Shown piece after piece: positions 32,687 to 42,199 of a DNA stretch of 64,000 nucleotides. Position 1 is the stretch's first letter. Every line of letters begins with the position of its first letter. The notes beneath the pieces are model-generated. The model did not search any database. It was not told where the DNA came from and saw only the letters and a program-made list of their open reading frames with translations. This DNA comes from Streptomyces barringtoniae (lineage in GTDB: Bacteria; Actinomycetota; Actinomycetes; Streptomycetales; Streptomycetaceae), in assembly GCF_020819595.1 (NCBI RefSeq), contig NZ_JAJHNP010000023.1:62001-126000 (forward strand). Direction: 5' to 3'. Both the position numbers and the translations under genes were made by a program.

Positions 32687-34122
32687 AGCTCCTCCAGCGC
32701 CTCCAGCTGCTGAAGGAACCACCGGGCGGGCGGCAACGCGGTGGCGGCCGCCGCCAGCCGCTTGGACCGCTCCGCCCGCTCGTCCGCCGGCATGCTCAAC
32801 GCGGAGTGCAACGCGTCGGCCGTGCCCCCGATGTCGTACGGGTTCACCACGAGCGCGTCGGTGCCCAGTTCCTCGTACGCTCCCGCCTCTCGCGACAGCA
32901 CCAGCGCGCAGCCCTCGTCGGAGACGACCGGTACCTCCTTGGCGACCAGGTTCATGCCGTCCCGGATGGGGTTGACCAGCGCCACGTCGGCGAGCCGGTA
33001 CGCGGCCAGGGAGCGTGCGAAGTCGTCCTTGACGTGCAGGACGACCGGCGTCCAACCGGCCGTACCGAAGGTCGAGTTGATCTCCTCGGCCACCCGCTGG
33101 ACCTCGGCCGTGTAGTCCCGGTACACGGCGAGGTCCTGCCGCGACGGGTACGCGAACGCGAGGTGCACCACCCGTTCACGCCACTCGGGGTGGTCGTCCA
33201 GCAGCTGCCGGTACGCCAGCAGGCCGCGCACGATGTTCTTGGACAGCTCGGTGCGGTCGACGCGCACGATGGTGCTGCGGCCTTCGCCGATCTCCGCGCG
33301 CAGCGCCGCCATCCGCTCGTCCACATCGGGCTCATGGGCCCGCTTGCGCAGGAAGTCGGCGTCCGCGCCGAGCCCGTGCACACCGACCCGCATGGCCGGG
33401 GCCCCGGGTCCCAGCACCGCGTGGCAGCACGCCGTGAACGCGTCCGCCCAGCGCCTGGTCAGGAACGCCGCCCGGTCCGCGCCCAGGATGCCGTTCAGCA
33501 GCTCGGCGGCGATGTCGTCGGGCAGCAGCCGGAAGTACTCCGGGGGCGCCCACGGCGTGTGCGAGAAGTGGCCGATCCGCAGGTCGGGGCGGAGTGCGCG
33601 GAGCATGCCGGGCACCAGGCACAGGTGGTAGTCCTGCACCAGCACCGCCGCCCCCTCGGCCGCCGCCTCGGCGAGTGCCTCGGCGAACGCGCGGTTGTAG
33701 GCCTCGTACGACGACCACTGCCGCCGGAACTCCGCGTCGAAGACCGGCTCCAGCGGGGTCTGGTACAGCATGTGGTGCACGAACCACAGCACCGAGTTGG
33801 CGATGCCGTTGTAGGCGTCCGAGTGCACCTGCGCGTCGATGTCCAGCATCCGCACCCGCTGCCCGCCGGTGTCCTCGACCGGCAGCAGCCCGCCGCGCGC
33901 ACGCCGTACGGCCTCCCGGTCGCCGTCGCCGAGCGCCGCGCACACCCACAGCGAGTCCGCGTCCGGCCCGATGGCCGACAGCCCCGAGACCAGCCCGCCG
34001 CCGCCCCGCTTGGCGCGCAGCGAGCCGGCCCCCTCCTCGTCGTCCACCGTGTACGAAACCGGGCCGCGGTTGGACGCGACCAGCACCTGAGCTCTCTCGG
34101 CAGCACCGTGCGTGGAAGCCAT
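32674..34122 (-). CDS. otsA: Trehalose-6-phosphate synthase
   Basis: A 482-aa GT20 glycosyltransferase that joins glucose (from UDP- or GDP-glucose) to glucose-6-phosphate. The N terminus ASNRGPVSYT and KRGGGGLVSGL form the sugar-phosphate loop; VQDYHLCLVPGMLR, SHTPWAPPEYFRLLP and the C-terminal NPIRDGMNLVAKE with SREAGAYEELG are conserved nucleotide-sugar contacts. I start at the ATG 34122 (MASTHG), where TAGGTT lies 7 nt upstream (leaderless). It follows gpgS on the same strand after 82 nt. Together with otsB it supplies trehalose. Confidence 0.92.
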   Translation of the reverse strand: MASTHGAAERAQVLVASNRGPVSYTVDDEEGAGSLRAKRGGGGLVSGLSAIGPDADSLWVCAALGDGDREAVRRARGGLLPVEDTGGQRVRMLDIDAQVHSDAYNGIANSVLWFVHHMLYQTPLEPVFDAEFRRQWSSYEAYNRAFAEALAEAAAEGAAVLVQDYHLCLVPGMLRALRPDLRIGHFSHTPWAPPEYFRLLPDDIAAELLNGILGADRAAFLTRRWADAFTACCHAVLGPGAPAMRVGVHGLGADADFLRKRAHEPDVDERMAALRAEIGEGRSTIVRVDRTELSKNIVRGLLAYRQLLDDHPEWRERVVHLAFAYPSRQDLAVYRDYTAEVQRVAEEINSTFGTAGWTPVVLHVKDDFARSLAAYRLADVALVNPIRDGMNLVAKEVPVVSDEGCALVLSREAGAYEELGTDALVVNPYDIGGTADALHSALSMPADERAERSKRLAAAATALPPARWFLQQLEALEELQSS

Positions 34123-34204
34123 GGTCCTCAACCTAGCCCGGCCCGGAAACGCTCAAACGTACGGCCACGCCCGGCACGCCGCCGTATACGACCCCGCGAC
34201 CGGT

Positions 34205-35149
34205 TCACGCCACCCTGCGCTCGGCGTACTCCGCGATCTCCACCATCGGCGGCCGTTCCTCGGTGTCCACCGAGTAGGTGCGCGGCTCGAAGCCGTCCTC
34301 GCCCCGCTCGAACTGGGTGAGGGAGGGGCGGATCAGATGGCCGCGGGCCAGCCGGAGCTGGGCCGTGCGGTAGATCGCCGCCGCCATCCTGCCGAGCGCC
34401 TGTCCGTCCTGGTGGCGGTGCTTGCGCACGCCCACGTCCACCTGCGCCAGTGCGTCGAGGCCGACCAGGTGCAGGGCGTCCACCAGCATGCCCAGCTCCA
34501 CGCCGTACCCGACGGGGAACGGCAGCTGCTCCAGCAGCGAGCGCCGGGCCGCGTACTCGCCGCCGAGCGGCTGCACGAAGCCGGCCAGCTGCGGCCAGTG
34601 CATGTTCAGCAGCGGGCGGGCCATCAGCTCGGTGACCCGGCCGCCCTGCCCGGTGGCGCCGCCCAGCGGGCGGTCGTACATGCCCTTGACCAGGTCCACC
34701 CCGGGCTCGGTGAGCAGCGGGCCGACGATCCCGCAGACGAAGTCGGAGGAGAACTCCCTCAGGTCCGCGTCGATGAAACAGACGATGTCCCCGTCGGTGA
34801 CCAGGAGCGAGCGCCACAGCACCTCACCCTTTCCGGGGACGGCGGGGACGCGGGGCAGGATCTCGTCCCGGTGAACGACCCGCGCGCCCGCGGCGGCGGC
34901 GACCTCGGAGGTGCGGTCGGTGGAGCCGGAGTCGACCACCACGATCTCGTCGACGAGGGGGACCTGCTCCACGAGGTCGTGGCGGATGATCGCGACGATG
35001 TCGCCGACCGTCTCCTCCTCGTTGAGCGCGGGCAGTACGACACTGATCGTCTGGCCGGTGCGCTGCTTGGCGGCCAGGATCCGGTGGAGCGGGCGATCGG
35101 CCACGGACCAGGAGCGGGTGGCCAGCCAGCGCTCGACTTCTTCCAGCAC
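34205..35149 (-). CDS. gpgS: Glucosyl-3-phosphoglycerate synthase
   Basis: A 314-aa GT81/GT2-like enzyme that transfers glucose from a nucleotide donor to 3-phosphoglycerate, the first step to glucosylglycerate or methylglucose lipopolysaccharide. Seen are SVVLPALNEEETVGDIV, VDEIVVVDSGSTDRTSEVA (donor binding), PGKGEVLWRSL and the metal motif DADL in VCFIDADLREFS. The C-terminal tail has VGVRKHRHQDGQALGRMA. GTG at 35149 is preceded by GAGGAG. It lies upstream of otsA on the same strand, giving a compatible-solute cluster. Confidence 0.88.
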   Translation of the reverse strand: MLEEVERWLATRSWSVADRPLHRILAAKQRTGQTISVVLPALNEEETVGDIVAIIRHDLVEQVPLVDEIVVVDSGSTDRTSEVAAAAGARVVHRDEILPRVPAVPGKGEVLWRSLLVTDGDIVCFIDADLREFSSDFVCGIVGPLLTEPGVDLVKGMYDRPLGGATGQGGRVTELMARPLLNMHWPQLAGFVQPLGGEYAARRSLLEQLPFPVGYGVELGMLVDALHLVGLDALAQVDVGVRKHRHQDGQALGRMAAAIYRTAQLRLARGHLIRPSLTQFERGEDGFEPRTYSVDTEERPPMVEIAEYAERRVA

Positions 35150-35312
35150 GGTCTGCGGCTCCTCACTGTTCGTGATGGCACGGGCTGCACCGTGTGATCC
35201 ATCTCGCGGTTCGGACGACTATCTCAACTGTCCTGGCCTTCGGTTACAGTCTTGAACAACGCCGATGACCATCGCATGTCGAGGGCCGGAGGGCGTTCAC
35301 AACCGCATACCG

Positions 35313-35447
35313 CTCATCCAGAGGGGCAGAGGGAAACGGCCCGATGAAGCCCCGGCAACCCTCCAGTCGGTTCTCGCTCCGCGAGGCTCCCGGCTAGGGA
35401 AGGTGCCAAATCCGTCTCACGGCGAGGTGCGTCGTGAGGAAGATGAG
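35313..35447 (+). ncRNA. SAM-I (S-box) riboswitch
   Basis: All conserved elements are visible. P1 is CTCATC (35313-35318) with GATGAG (35442-35447). Inside are CAGAGGGGCAGAGGGAAACGG, CCCGATGAAGCCCCGGCAACC, the J3/4 string AAGGTGCCAAATCC and the P4 arm CTCACG...CGTGAG. It should bind S-adenosylmethionine. GGAG at the P1 3' side can pair with CTCC just before the start codon, and GGCGAGG in the P4 loop can pair with CCTCGCC (35457-35463), so control is probably translational. The target is threonine synthase. Confidence 0.93.
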
Positions 35448-35466
35448 GAGAAAGGGCCTCGCCTCC

Positions 35467-36750
35467 ATGGCTGTGCAGACAGTTGCAAGCTCCACCGATT
35501 CCACCGTAGACCTCGGTCCCGCCGCGGCCCTGAGCTGTCGCGAGTGCGGCCACCGCGTCCCGCTCGGCCCGGTGTTCGCCTGCGAGGAGTGTTTCGGCCC
35601 GCTGGAGATCGCCTACGACTTCTCCGCCTACGACACCGAAGAGCTGCGCCGCCGTATCGAGTCCGGTCCCGCGAACATCTGGCGGTACGCGCCGCTGCTG
35701 CCGGTCCCGGCCGACGTCGCCGACAAGCCGAACCTGAACCCGGGCTGGACGAAGCTCGTCAAGGCCGACAACCTCGCGCGTGAACTCGGCATCACCGGCG
35801 GCCTGTTCGTCAAGGACGACTCCGGCAACCCGACCCACTCCTTCAAGGACCGCGTGGTGGCCCAGGCCCTGGAGGCCGCCCGCGCCTTCGGCTTCACCAC
35901 CCTGTCCTGCTCCTCCACCGGCAACCTCGCCGGTGCCGTCGGCGCGGCCGCGGCCCGGGCCGGCTTCCGCTCCTGCGTGTTCATCCCGCACGACCTGGAG
36001 CAGGGCAAGGTCGTCATGGCCGCGATCTACGGCGGCGACCTCGTCGGCATCGAGGGCAACTACGACGACGTGAACCGCTTCTGTTCCGAGCTGATCGGCG
36101 ACCCGGCCGGCGAGGGCTGGGGCTTCGTCAACGTCAACCTGCGGCCGTACTACGCCGAGGGCTCCAAGACCCTCGCGTACGAGATCTGCGAGCAGCTCGG
36201 CTGGCGGCTGCCCGACCAGATCGTGGTCCCGATCGCCTCCGGCTCCCAGCTCACGAAGATCGACAAGGGACTGCAGGAGCTGATCAAGCTCGGTCTGGTC
36301 GAGGACAAGCCGTACAAGATCTTCGGTGCGCAGGCCGAGGGCTGCTCGCCGGTGTCCACCGCCTTCAAGGCCGGGCACGACGTCGTACGGCCCCAGAAGC
36401 CGAACACCATCGCCAAGTCCCTCGCCATCGGCAACCCGGCCGACGGGCCGTACGTCCTGGACATCGCGCGCCGCACCGGCGGTGCCGTGGAGGACGTGAC
36501 GGACGAGGAAGTCGTCGACGCCATCAAGCTGCTGGCCCGCACCGAGGGCATCTTCGCCGAGACCGCGGGCGGTGTGACCGTCGGCGTCACCCGCAAGCTG
36601 GTCAAGGACGGCGTCCTGGACCCGACGAAGACCACGGTGGTCCTCAACACCGGCGATGGCCTGAAGACCCTCGACGCGGTGGCCGGTACGGGGCTGACCG
36701 CGACGATTCGTCCCAACCTCGACTCGTTCCACGAGGCCGGACTCGCGTAG
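35467..36750 (+). CDS. thrC: Threonine synthase
   Basis: A 427-aa pyridoxal-phosphate enzyme that turns O-phosphohomoserine into threonine. A rubredoxin-like N-terminal piece with CRECG and CEECF leads into the catalytic domain; the PLP lysine is in NPTHSFKDR, the phosphate cup follows SSTGNLAGAVGAAAARAG, and IASGSQLTK is a later active-site loop. The start ATG 35467 (MAVQT) is the normal family N terminus; an in-frame ATG at 35434 lies inside the riboswitch P1 and is unlikely. A SAM-I riboswitch directly controls it. Confidence 0.93.
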   Translation: MAVQTVASSTDSTVDLGPAAALSCRECGHRVPLGPVFACEECFGPLEIAYDFSAYDTEELRRRIESGPANIWRYAPLLPVPADVADKPNLNPGWTKLVKADNLARELGITGGLFVKDDSGNPTHSFKDRVVAQALEAARAFGFTTLSCSSTGNLAGAVGAAAARAGFRSCVFIPHDLEQGKVVMAAIYGGDLVGIEGNYDDVNRFCSELIGDPAGEGWGFVNVNLRPYYAEGSKTLAYEICEQLGWRLPDQIVVPIASGSQLTKIDKGLQELIKLGLVEDKPYKIFGAQAEGCSPVSTAFKAGHDVVRPQKPNTIAKSLAIGNPADGPYVLDIARRTGGAVEDVTDEEVVDAIKLLARTEGIFAETAGGVTVGVTRKLVKDGVLDPTKTTVVLNTGDGLKTLDAVAGTGLTATIRPNLDSFHEAGLA

Positions 36751-36757
36751 CCGTTAT

Positions 36758-36808
36758 CGTCTGCGGGCCGCGGGGCCTGGTCGCGCCACGCGGCGGCAGC
36801 CGCAGACG
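36758..36808. terminator. Long hairpin after thrC
   Basis: CGTCTGCGG (36758-36766) pairs with CCGCAGACG (36800-36808), with further pairing inside (GCCGCG/CGCGGC). A second compact hairpin GCGCCCC-TTCC-GGGGGCGC follows at 36821-36839. Confidence 0.6.
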
Positions 36809-36863
36809 AAACACGGCCCCGCGCCCCTTCCGGGGGCGCCTACCCTGACCGGAGGTCACAAGC

Positions 36864-37139
36864 ATGAGCGTCACTGTCCGCATCCCGACCATCCTGCGCA
36901 CCTACACGGGCGGGCAGGCCGAGGTCGCCGCCGAGGGCGCGACCCTCGCCGAGGTCATCGCCGACCTGGAGAAGAACCACACCGGCATCGCCGCCCGCGT
37001 CCTGGACGACCAGGGCAAGCTGCGCCGGTTCGTCAATGTGTACGTCAACGACGACGACGTCCGCTTCGAGCAGGGCCTGGAGACCGCCACCCCGGACGGC
37101 GCCGGAGTCTCCATCATTCCGGCCGTCGCCGGCGGCTGA
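36864..37139 (+). CDS. MoaD/ThiS-family sulfur-carrier protein
   Basis: A 91-aa ubiquitin-fold protein ending in the diglycine AVAGG, through which it is adenylated and thiocarboxylated. RIPTILRTYTGGQAEVAAEGATLAEVIADLEKNHTGI and VNVYVNDDDVRFEQGLETATPDGAGVSIIP give the fold. Length and context near thrC suit the CysO type that delivers sulfide for cysteine synthesis, but no cysM or mec gene is adjacent. GGAGG stands 8 nt before the ATG. Confidence 0.82.
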   Translation: MSVTVRIPTILRTYTGGQAEVAAEGATLAEVIADLEKNHTGIAARVLDDQGKLRRFVNVYVNDDDVRFEQGLETATPDGAGVSIIPAVAGG

Positions 37140-37571
37140 TCGTTACCTTAGGTAACGTCAGTTACGCATTGTTCATGGAATTGCCTCCTCCGCGAGAGAA
37201 GCGGAGGGGGCAATTCTGTGTGATTGAGCGCGGTAGAGTTGGGGAACGCGCTCCGGGGCCGACCGGTCGGGAGCCTTGTATTCATGCCGCACGCCCGACA
37301 AGAAGTAGCCAAAGTCGGCGCGTCTTATGCGGCTTTTGTGGTGATCTGAGGGGCCCGACTTGCCCTGAAGTCGGGTGAATTCTCATCACATTCCGGACCG
37401 TTCCCGTCCAGAATTCTCGTCCGATTGACCTGTTGCAGACGGCAGTTGGACAGATACATTCAGCCGCGGTCGACGCGTTCCGGCGCACGCCCCCGACCAA
37501 TGGGGGGTGAGGTCTGACCCGGGTCCGCGAAGTGTGGATCTGTGCAAGGGCCAGTAATAGGGGAGTTAGGC
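37140..37571. other. Non-coding region between sulfur-carrier and cold-shock genes
   Basis: It begins with the inverted repeat CGTTACCT-T-AGGTAACG (37141-37157) of unknown role and the terminator at 37179-37215. A second hairpin CCCGACTT-N6-AAGTCGGG is at 37354-37375. A candidate promoter for the cold-shock gene is TTGCAG (37433) with TACATT (37455) at 16-bp spacing, giving a leader of about 100 nt, as usual for csp genes. No ORF is supported. Confidence 0.5.
37179..37215. terminator. Terminator after the sulfur-carrier gene
   Basis: A 15-bp stem (AATTGCCTCCTCCGC against GCGGAGGGGGCAATT, one G-T pair) with a 7-nt loop. Confidence 0.75.
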
Positions 37572-37778
37572 ATGGCTCAGGGCACCGTCAAGTGGTTCAA
37601 CGCGGAGAAGGGGTACGGCTTCATCGCGGTCGACGGTGGTGCGGATGTTTTCGTCCACTACAGCGCGATCCAGATGGACGGTTACCGCACCCTGGAAGAG
37701 GGACAGCGGGTCGACTTCGAGATCTCGCAGGGTCAGAAGGGCCCGCAGGCGGACATGGTCCGGCTGGCGACCAGCTGA
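37572..37778 (+). CDS. Cold-shock protein (CspA family)
   Basis: A 68-aa single OB-fold nucleic-acid chaperone. RNP1 is KGYGFIAV and RNP2 is [25 protein letters not shown] is the canonical N terminus. GGGGAG precedes the ATG at 37572, so the longer reading from 37542 is rejected. It lies directly upstream of groEL2 but has its own strong terminator at 37821-37852. Confidence 0.93.
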   Translation: MAQGTVKWFNAEKGYGFIAVDGGADVFVHYSAIQMDGYRTLEEGQRVDFEISQGQKGPQADMVRLATS

Positions 37779-37820
37779 AGCACGCGTCGGCAGACAGCGA
37801 CGTTCTTCTGTTCATCTTCG

Positions 37821-37852
37821 AAGGGTCCGTACCTCCTGGGGTACGGACCCTT
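37821..37852. terminator. Terminator of the cold-shock gene
   Basis: A 13-bp perfect stem (AAGGGTCCGTACC and complement) with a 6-nt loop, 43 nt past the stop. Confidence 0.85.
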
Positions 37853-37913
37853 CGTCATGCCCGGCGCCCCCTGTTCGCGCGCGGCTGAGCGCTCCCCCGC
37901 CATGCCCGAGGCG

Positions 37914-37976
37914 CTTGCACTCGGGGGTGCCGAGTGCTAATCATTGGCGTTAGCACTCTGAAGGTGAGAGTGACAG
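37914..37976 (+). promoter_or_regulatory. groEL2 promoter with tandem CIRCE elements (HrcA)
   Basis: The first CIRCE is CTTGCACTC-N9-GAGTGCTAA (37914-37940). A promoter is embedded in it: TTGCAC (37915-37920), 17 bp, TAATCA (37938-37943). A second, half-degenerate copy TTAGCACTC-N9-GAGTGACAG lies at 37950-37976, over the expected transcription start. HrcA bound at either would block initiation until heat shock. Confidence 0.85.
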
Positions 37977-37995
37977 TGAAGGACCGGGTCGGTGA

Positions 37996-39726
<1,731 letters not shown>

Positions 39727-39759
39727 TCGACCTGACGGTTGATCGCCTGTCCTTCGGAC

Positions 39760-39801
39760 CGAGGGCGGCACTCCCAGCTTGTGGCTGGGGTGCCGCCCTC
39801 G
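39760..39801. terminator. Terminator of groEL2
   Basis: A 19-bp stem (CGAGGGCGGCACTCCCAGC and complement, one G-T pair) with a TTGT loop, 34 nt past the stop. Confidence 0.88.
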
Positions 39802-39816
39802 GGCGTTTGCCGAAGG

Positions 39817-40461
39817 CTAGGTCCTCGGTGTGACCGCCACCGACAGCGTGTCGCCCGGCCTCAGCCTGTTGTAGAGCCATACGGCGTTCTTCGTGTCGAG
39901 GCCGATCCAGGCGCCGCGGGGGCCGCAGGCGAGTGAGCCGACGTAGAGGCTGGACCTGTCGGTGCCGCGCAGCTCGACCACGTACGGTTCGGCCACCTTG
40001 CAGGCGGACTTGGTGAGTCCGTAGGCCGTGTCCCGTGTGAGGTCGAGTTTCGCGGCGACGGTCAGCAGGCCGGCGGAGGGGCGGGTCGGGTAGCCCGAGG
40101 TGATGCGCATGACCCGGCCGTCGACGGTCAGGGCCCGCTTCTCGAAGTCCACCGTGCCGGTGACCGGGGTCGCGAGAGGGGTGGGGGTGGGAGTGGGGGA
40201 CGCCGGGAGCCGGGGAGCGGTGGCCGCCGGGGCCTGGCGGTGGGCCGGAGTGCCGTCGCCCGGGTTCAGCGCGAGTGCGAAGGCCGCCAGGGCGAGGGCC
40301 GCGGCGCCCGCGCCGAGGACGAGGACCGTGCGACGGCGGCGGCCCCGGCGGACGGCGCGGCGGCGGATCCCGGGAGCGCCGAGGGCCGGCGGGGTCTCGT
40401 TCGCCGTCGCCAACTCGCGGAGTGCGGTGGTCAGGTCGTCCGGGACGAGGTCATCCGACAC
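39817..40461 (-). CDS. Single-pass membrane protein, possible anti-sigma partner with L,D-transpeptidase-like exterior
   Basis: A 214-aa protein. Residues 1-40 are cytoplasmic and end in a strongly basic [12 protein letters not shown] run, about 41-60 is a transmembrane helix, followed by a Pro/Thr-rich spacer and an extracytoplasmic domain from about 95. That domain opens TGTVDFEKRALTVDGRVMRITSGYPTRPSAGLLTV and ends with ACGPRGAWIGLDTKNAVWLYNRLRPGDTLSV, which resembles a YkuD L,D-transpeptidase without the usual SHGC order; catalytic competence is doubtful. GTG at 40461 follows AAGGAGGG and overlaps the sigma-factor gene by 11 nt. The overlap suggests it controls that sigma factor, by inference. 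Confidence 0.6.
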   Translation of the reverse strand: MSDDLVPDDLTTALRELATANETPPALGAPGIRRRAVRRGRRRRTVLVLGAGAAALALAAFALALNPGDGTPAHRQAPAATAPRLPASPTPTPTPLATPVTGTVDFEKRALTVDGRVMRITSGYPTRPSAGLLTVAAKLDLTRDTAYGLTKSACKVAEPYVVELRGTDRSSLYVGSLACGPRGAWIGLDTKNAVWLYNRLRPGDTLSVAVTPRT

Positions 40462-40966
40462 GGCCGCCCTCCTTCCGTACCGGCTCATCGGCCTCGTCCG
40501 TGCCCAGCTGCTTCGCCAGTGCCGCCCGGCCCCGGGACAGCCGGGCCTTGACCGTGCCCACGGGCGCGCCGGTCTCGGAGGCTACCTGCTCGACACTCAA
40601 GTCGCACAGATGGTGCAGGACGATCGCCAACCGCTGCGCCTGGGGCAATTGGCGCAACGCGGCCACCAGGGCGGTGTGTTCGGGACCGGGGCCGGGAGTC
40701 GACTCGGGCGGCGTGTGCCGTCGCATCAGTTCCAGCCAGCGCCTGGCGCGCCGCCAGCGGCTGACCGCCAGCCGTACGGCGACCGTGCGGATCCAGGCCT
40801 CGGGGGCGCTGTCGGCCAGGAAGGACTTCCGCCGGTCCCAGGCGCGTACGAACGCCTCCTGCACCACGTCCTGGGCCTCGCCGTGGTCTCCGGTGAAGGC
40901 ATAGAGCTGCCCGGTCAGGCGGGGGAAGGCCGCCGCGTAGAAAGCGTCGAACTCGTCCTCGGTCAT
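40451..40966 (-). CDS. ECF sigma factor (SigE-family type)
   Basis: A 171-aa RNA polymerase sigma factor. Region 2 is FYAAAFPRLTGQLYAFTGDHGEAQDVVQEAFVRAWDRR, with the DVVQEAF core-binding motif; region 4 is LPQAQRLAIVLHHLCDLSVEQVASETGAPVGTVKARLSRGRAALAKQL. GGCGGAGGG precedes the ATG. The downstream gene encodes a membrane protein overlapping by 11 nt, a typical sigma/anti-sigma layout, although the partner has no recognised anti-sigma domain. Confidence 0.87.
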   Translation of the reverse strand: MTEDEFDAFYAAAFPRLTGQLYAFTGDHGEAQDVVQEAFVRAWDRRKSFLADSAPEAWIRTVAVRLAVSRWRRARRWLELMRRHTPPESTPGPGPEHTALVAALRQLPQAQRLAIVLHHLCDLSVEQVASETGAPVGTVKARLSRGRAALAKQLGTDEADEPVRKEGGRVG

Positions 40967-41134
40967 GCCCTCCGCCGGAGTCTTGCCGCGTCTTGCTGAG
41001 TCTTACCGGGTCTCTCTGCTGTCTTTCTGTGTCTTGCGTTTCCCGTGCAACCCGCCTGTCCCGCCCGTGCGTACAGGTCCCGTGGGCCGCGAGCGCGGCG
41101 TACATCGAAACACACGTGACCGAAGGAGAAGACG

Positions 41135-42199
41135 ATGCGGACGGGTGCCCGGATCCATGACGACTTCGCCGCCTGCGCGCGCGCCTGCTGGCCCCGGCTC
41201 CTCGTCACCGCGCGGTTGCTCACCGAGGACCTGCCCGAGGCGGAGGAACTGGCGCGGAGGACGCTGATACGGGTGTACGCGCGCTGGCGCCGCGTTCCGC
41301 GCAACGACGTCGACTTCCACGTACGGCGTCACCTCGTGCGGAGCCGGCTGCGGCGGCCGTGGCCGCTCGTGGGCCGTGCCGCCCGGCAGCGGGCCGTGCT
41401 GGTGCTGCGGTACGGCGAGGGGCTGCCGGACGCGCAGATCGGTCAGCTGCTCGGCATCTCCAAGGGCGCGGTGCGCCACGTCGCCAGGCGTGGGACGAAG
41501 GCGGCCGGGGGTGACGAACAGCGGCTGCGCGAGGCCTACGCCGCCGTGGCCGCTGACGTGGTTCCCGGCCCGCTCCCGCTGGACGCGGTGACCGCACGGG
41601 GGCGGGCGAGGCGGCGGCGCCGGGCCGCGGTGGCCGCCGGTGCCTGCGCGGTGGTGCTGGTGGCCGGGGGCTCCCTCGCCGTCGGCCGGATCGCCGGGAG
41701 CGGCCACGGTGAGTCGTCCGGTACGGCGGGCAGTCGGGCGGTGGGTTCCGTACGGATCGTGGCGCCCGGGGAGCGGGTGCAGGCGGCGCCCGGCGTGGAG
41801 ATGTGGCTGACCGCGGACGGCAGCCACTGGTCGACGCCGCAACAGGCCGACCAGTTCCGCGGGTTGGACGCCTACTCGCGCCACGAGCCGGGGGTGTCCC
41901 TGCAGGCGGAGCCGGTCGAGGGCAGGTACTTCCTGTCCGGCCTGTACTACGGCGTCACCGGGGACCCGGGACGCGTCGAGCTGAGCACCGGTCACCGTCG
42001 GGTCGCCGCCAAGGTGCTCACCCTGGCGGGCAGTCCCGGCTGGGGGGTCTGGTACGCGACCACGTCGCTGTCCGCACAGGACACCAAGGCGCTCATCGTC
42101 GAGGGTATGGAGAAGACCCGGGGCGGTGAGGGCGTCAGGGTGTACGACGCCGCGGGCGCCGTCGTGGCACGGCTGCGGAGCGGGGGGTGGTCGGCATGA
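41135..42199 (+). CDS. Sigma-factor-like domain fused to a TM helix and extracellular domain
   Basis: A 354-aa fusion. Residues 10-75 resemble sigma region 2 (WPRLLVTARLLTEDLPEAEELARRTLIRVYARW), but the core-binding DLVQ motif reads ELAR. Residues 80-125 are a good region 4 (RQRAVLVLRYGEGLPDAQIGQLLGISKGAVRHVARRG). A transmembrane helix lies at 164-184. The remaining 170 residues are outside the membrane and include VEMWLTADGSHWSTPQQADQF and GRYFLSGLYYGV; no family is recognised. GAAGGAGAAG precedes the ATG. The stop overlaps the next start (ATGA), so it is coupled to the penicillin-binding protein gene. It could be a membrane-held sigma factor or a DNA-binding sensor. Confidence 0.75.
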   Translation: MRTGARIHDDFAACARACWPRLLVTARLLTEDLPEAEELARRTLIRVYARWRRVPRNDVDFHVRRHLVRSRLRRPWPLVGRAARQRAVLVLRYGEGLPDAQIGQLLGISKGAVRHVARRGTKAAGGDEQRLREAYAAVAADVVPGPLPLDAVTARGRARRRRRAAVAAGACAVVLVAGGSLAVGRIAGSGHGESSGTAGSRAVGSVRIVAPGERVQAAPGVEMWLTADGSHWSTPQQADQFRGLDAYSRHEPGVSLQAEPVEGRYFLSGLYYGVTGDPGRVELSTGHRRVAAKVLTLAGSPGWGVWYATTSLSAQDTKALIVEGMEKTRGGEGVRVYDAAGAVVARLRSGGWSA

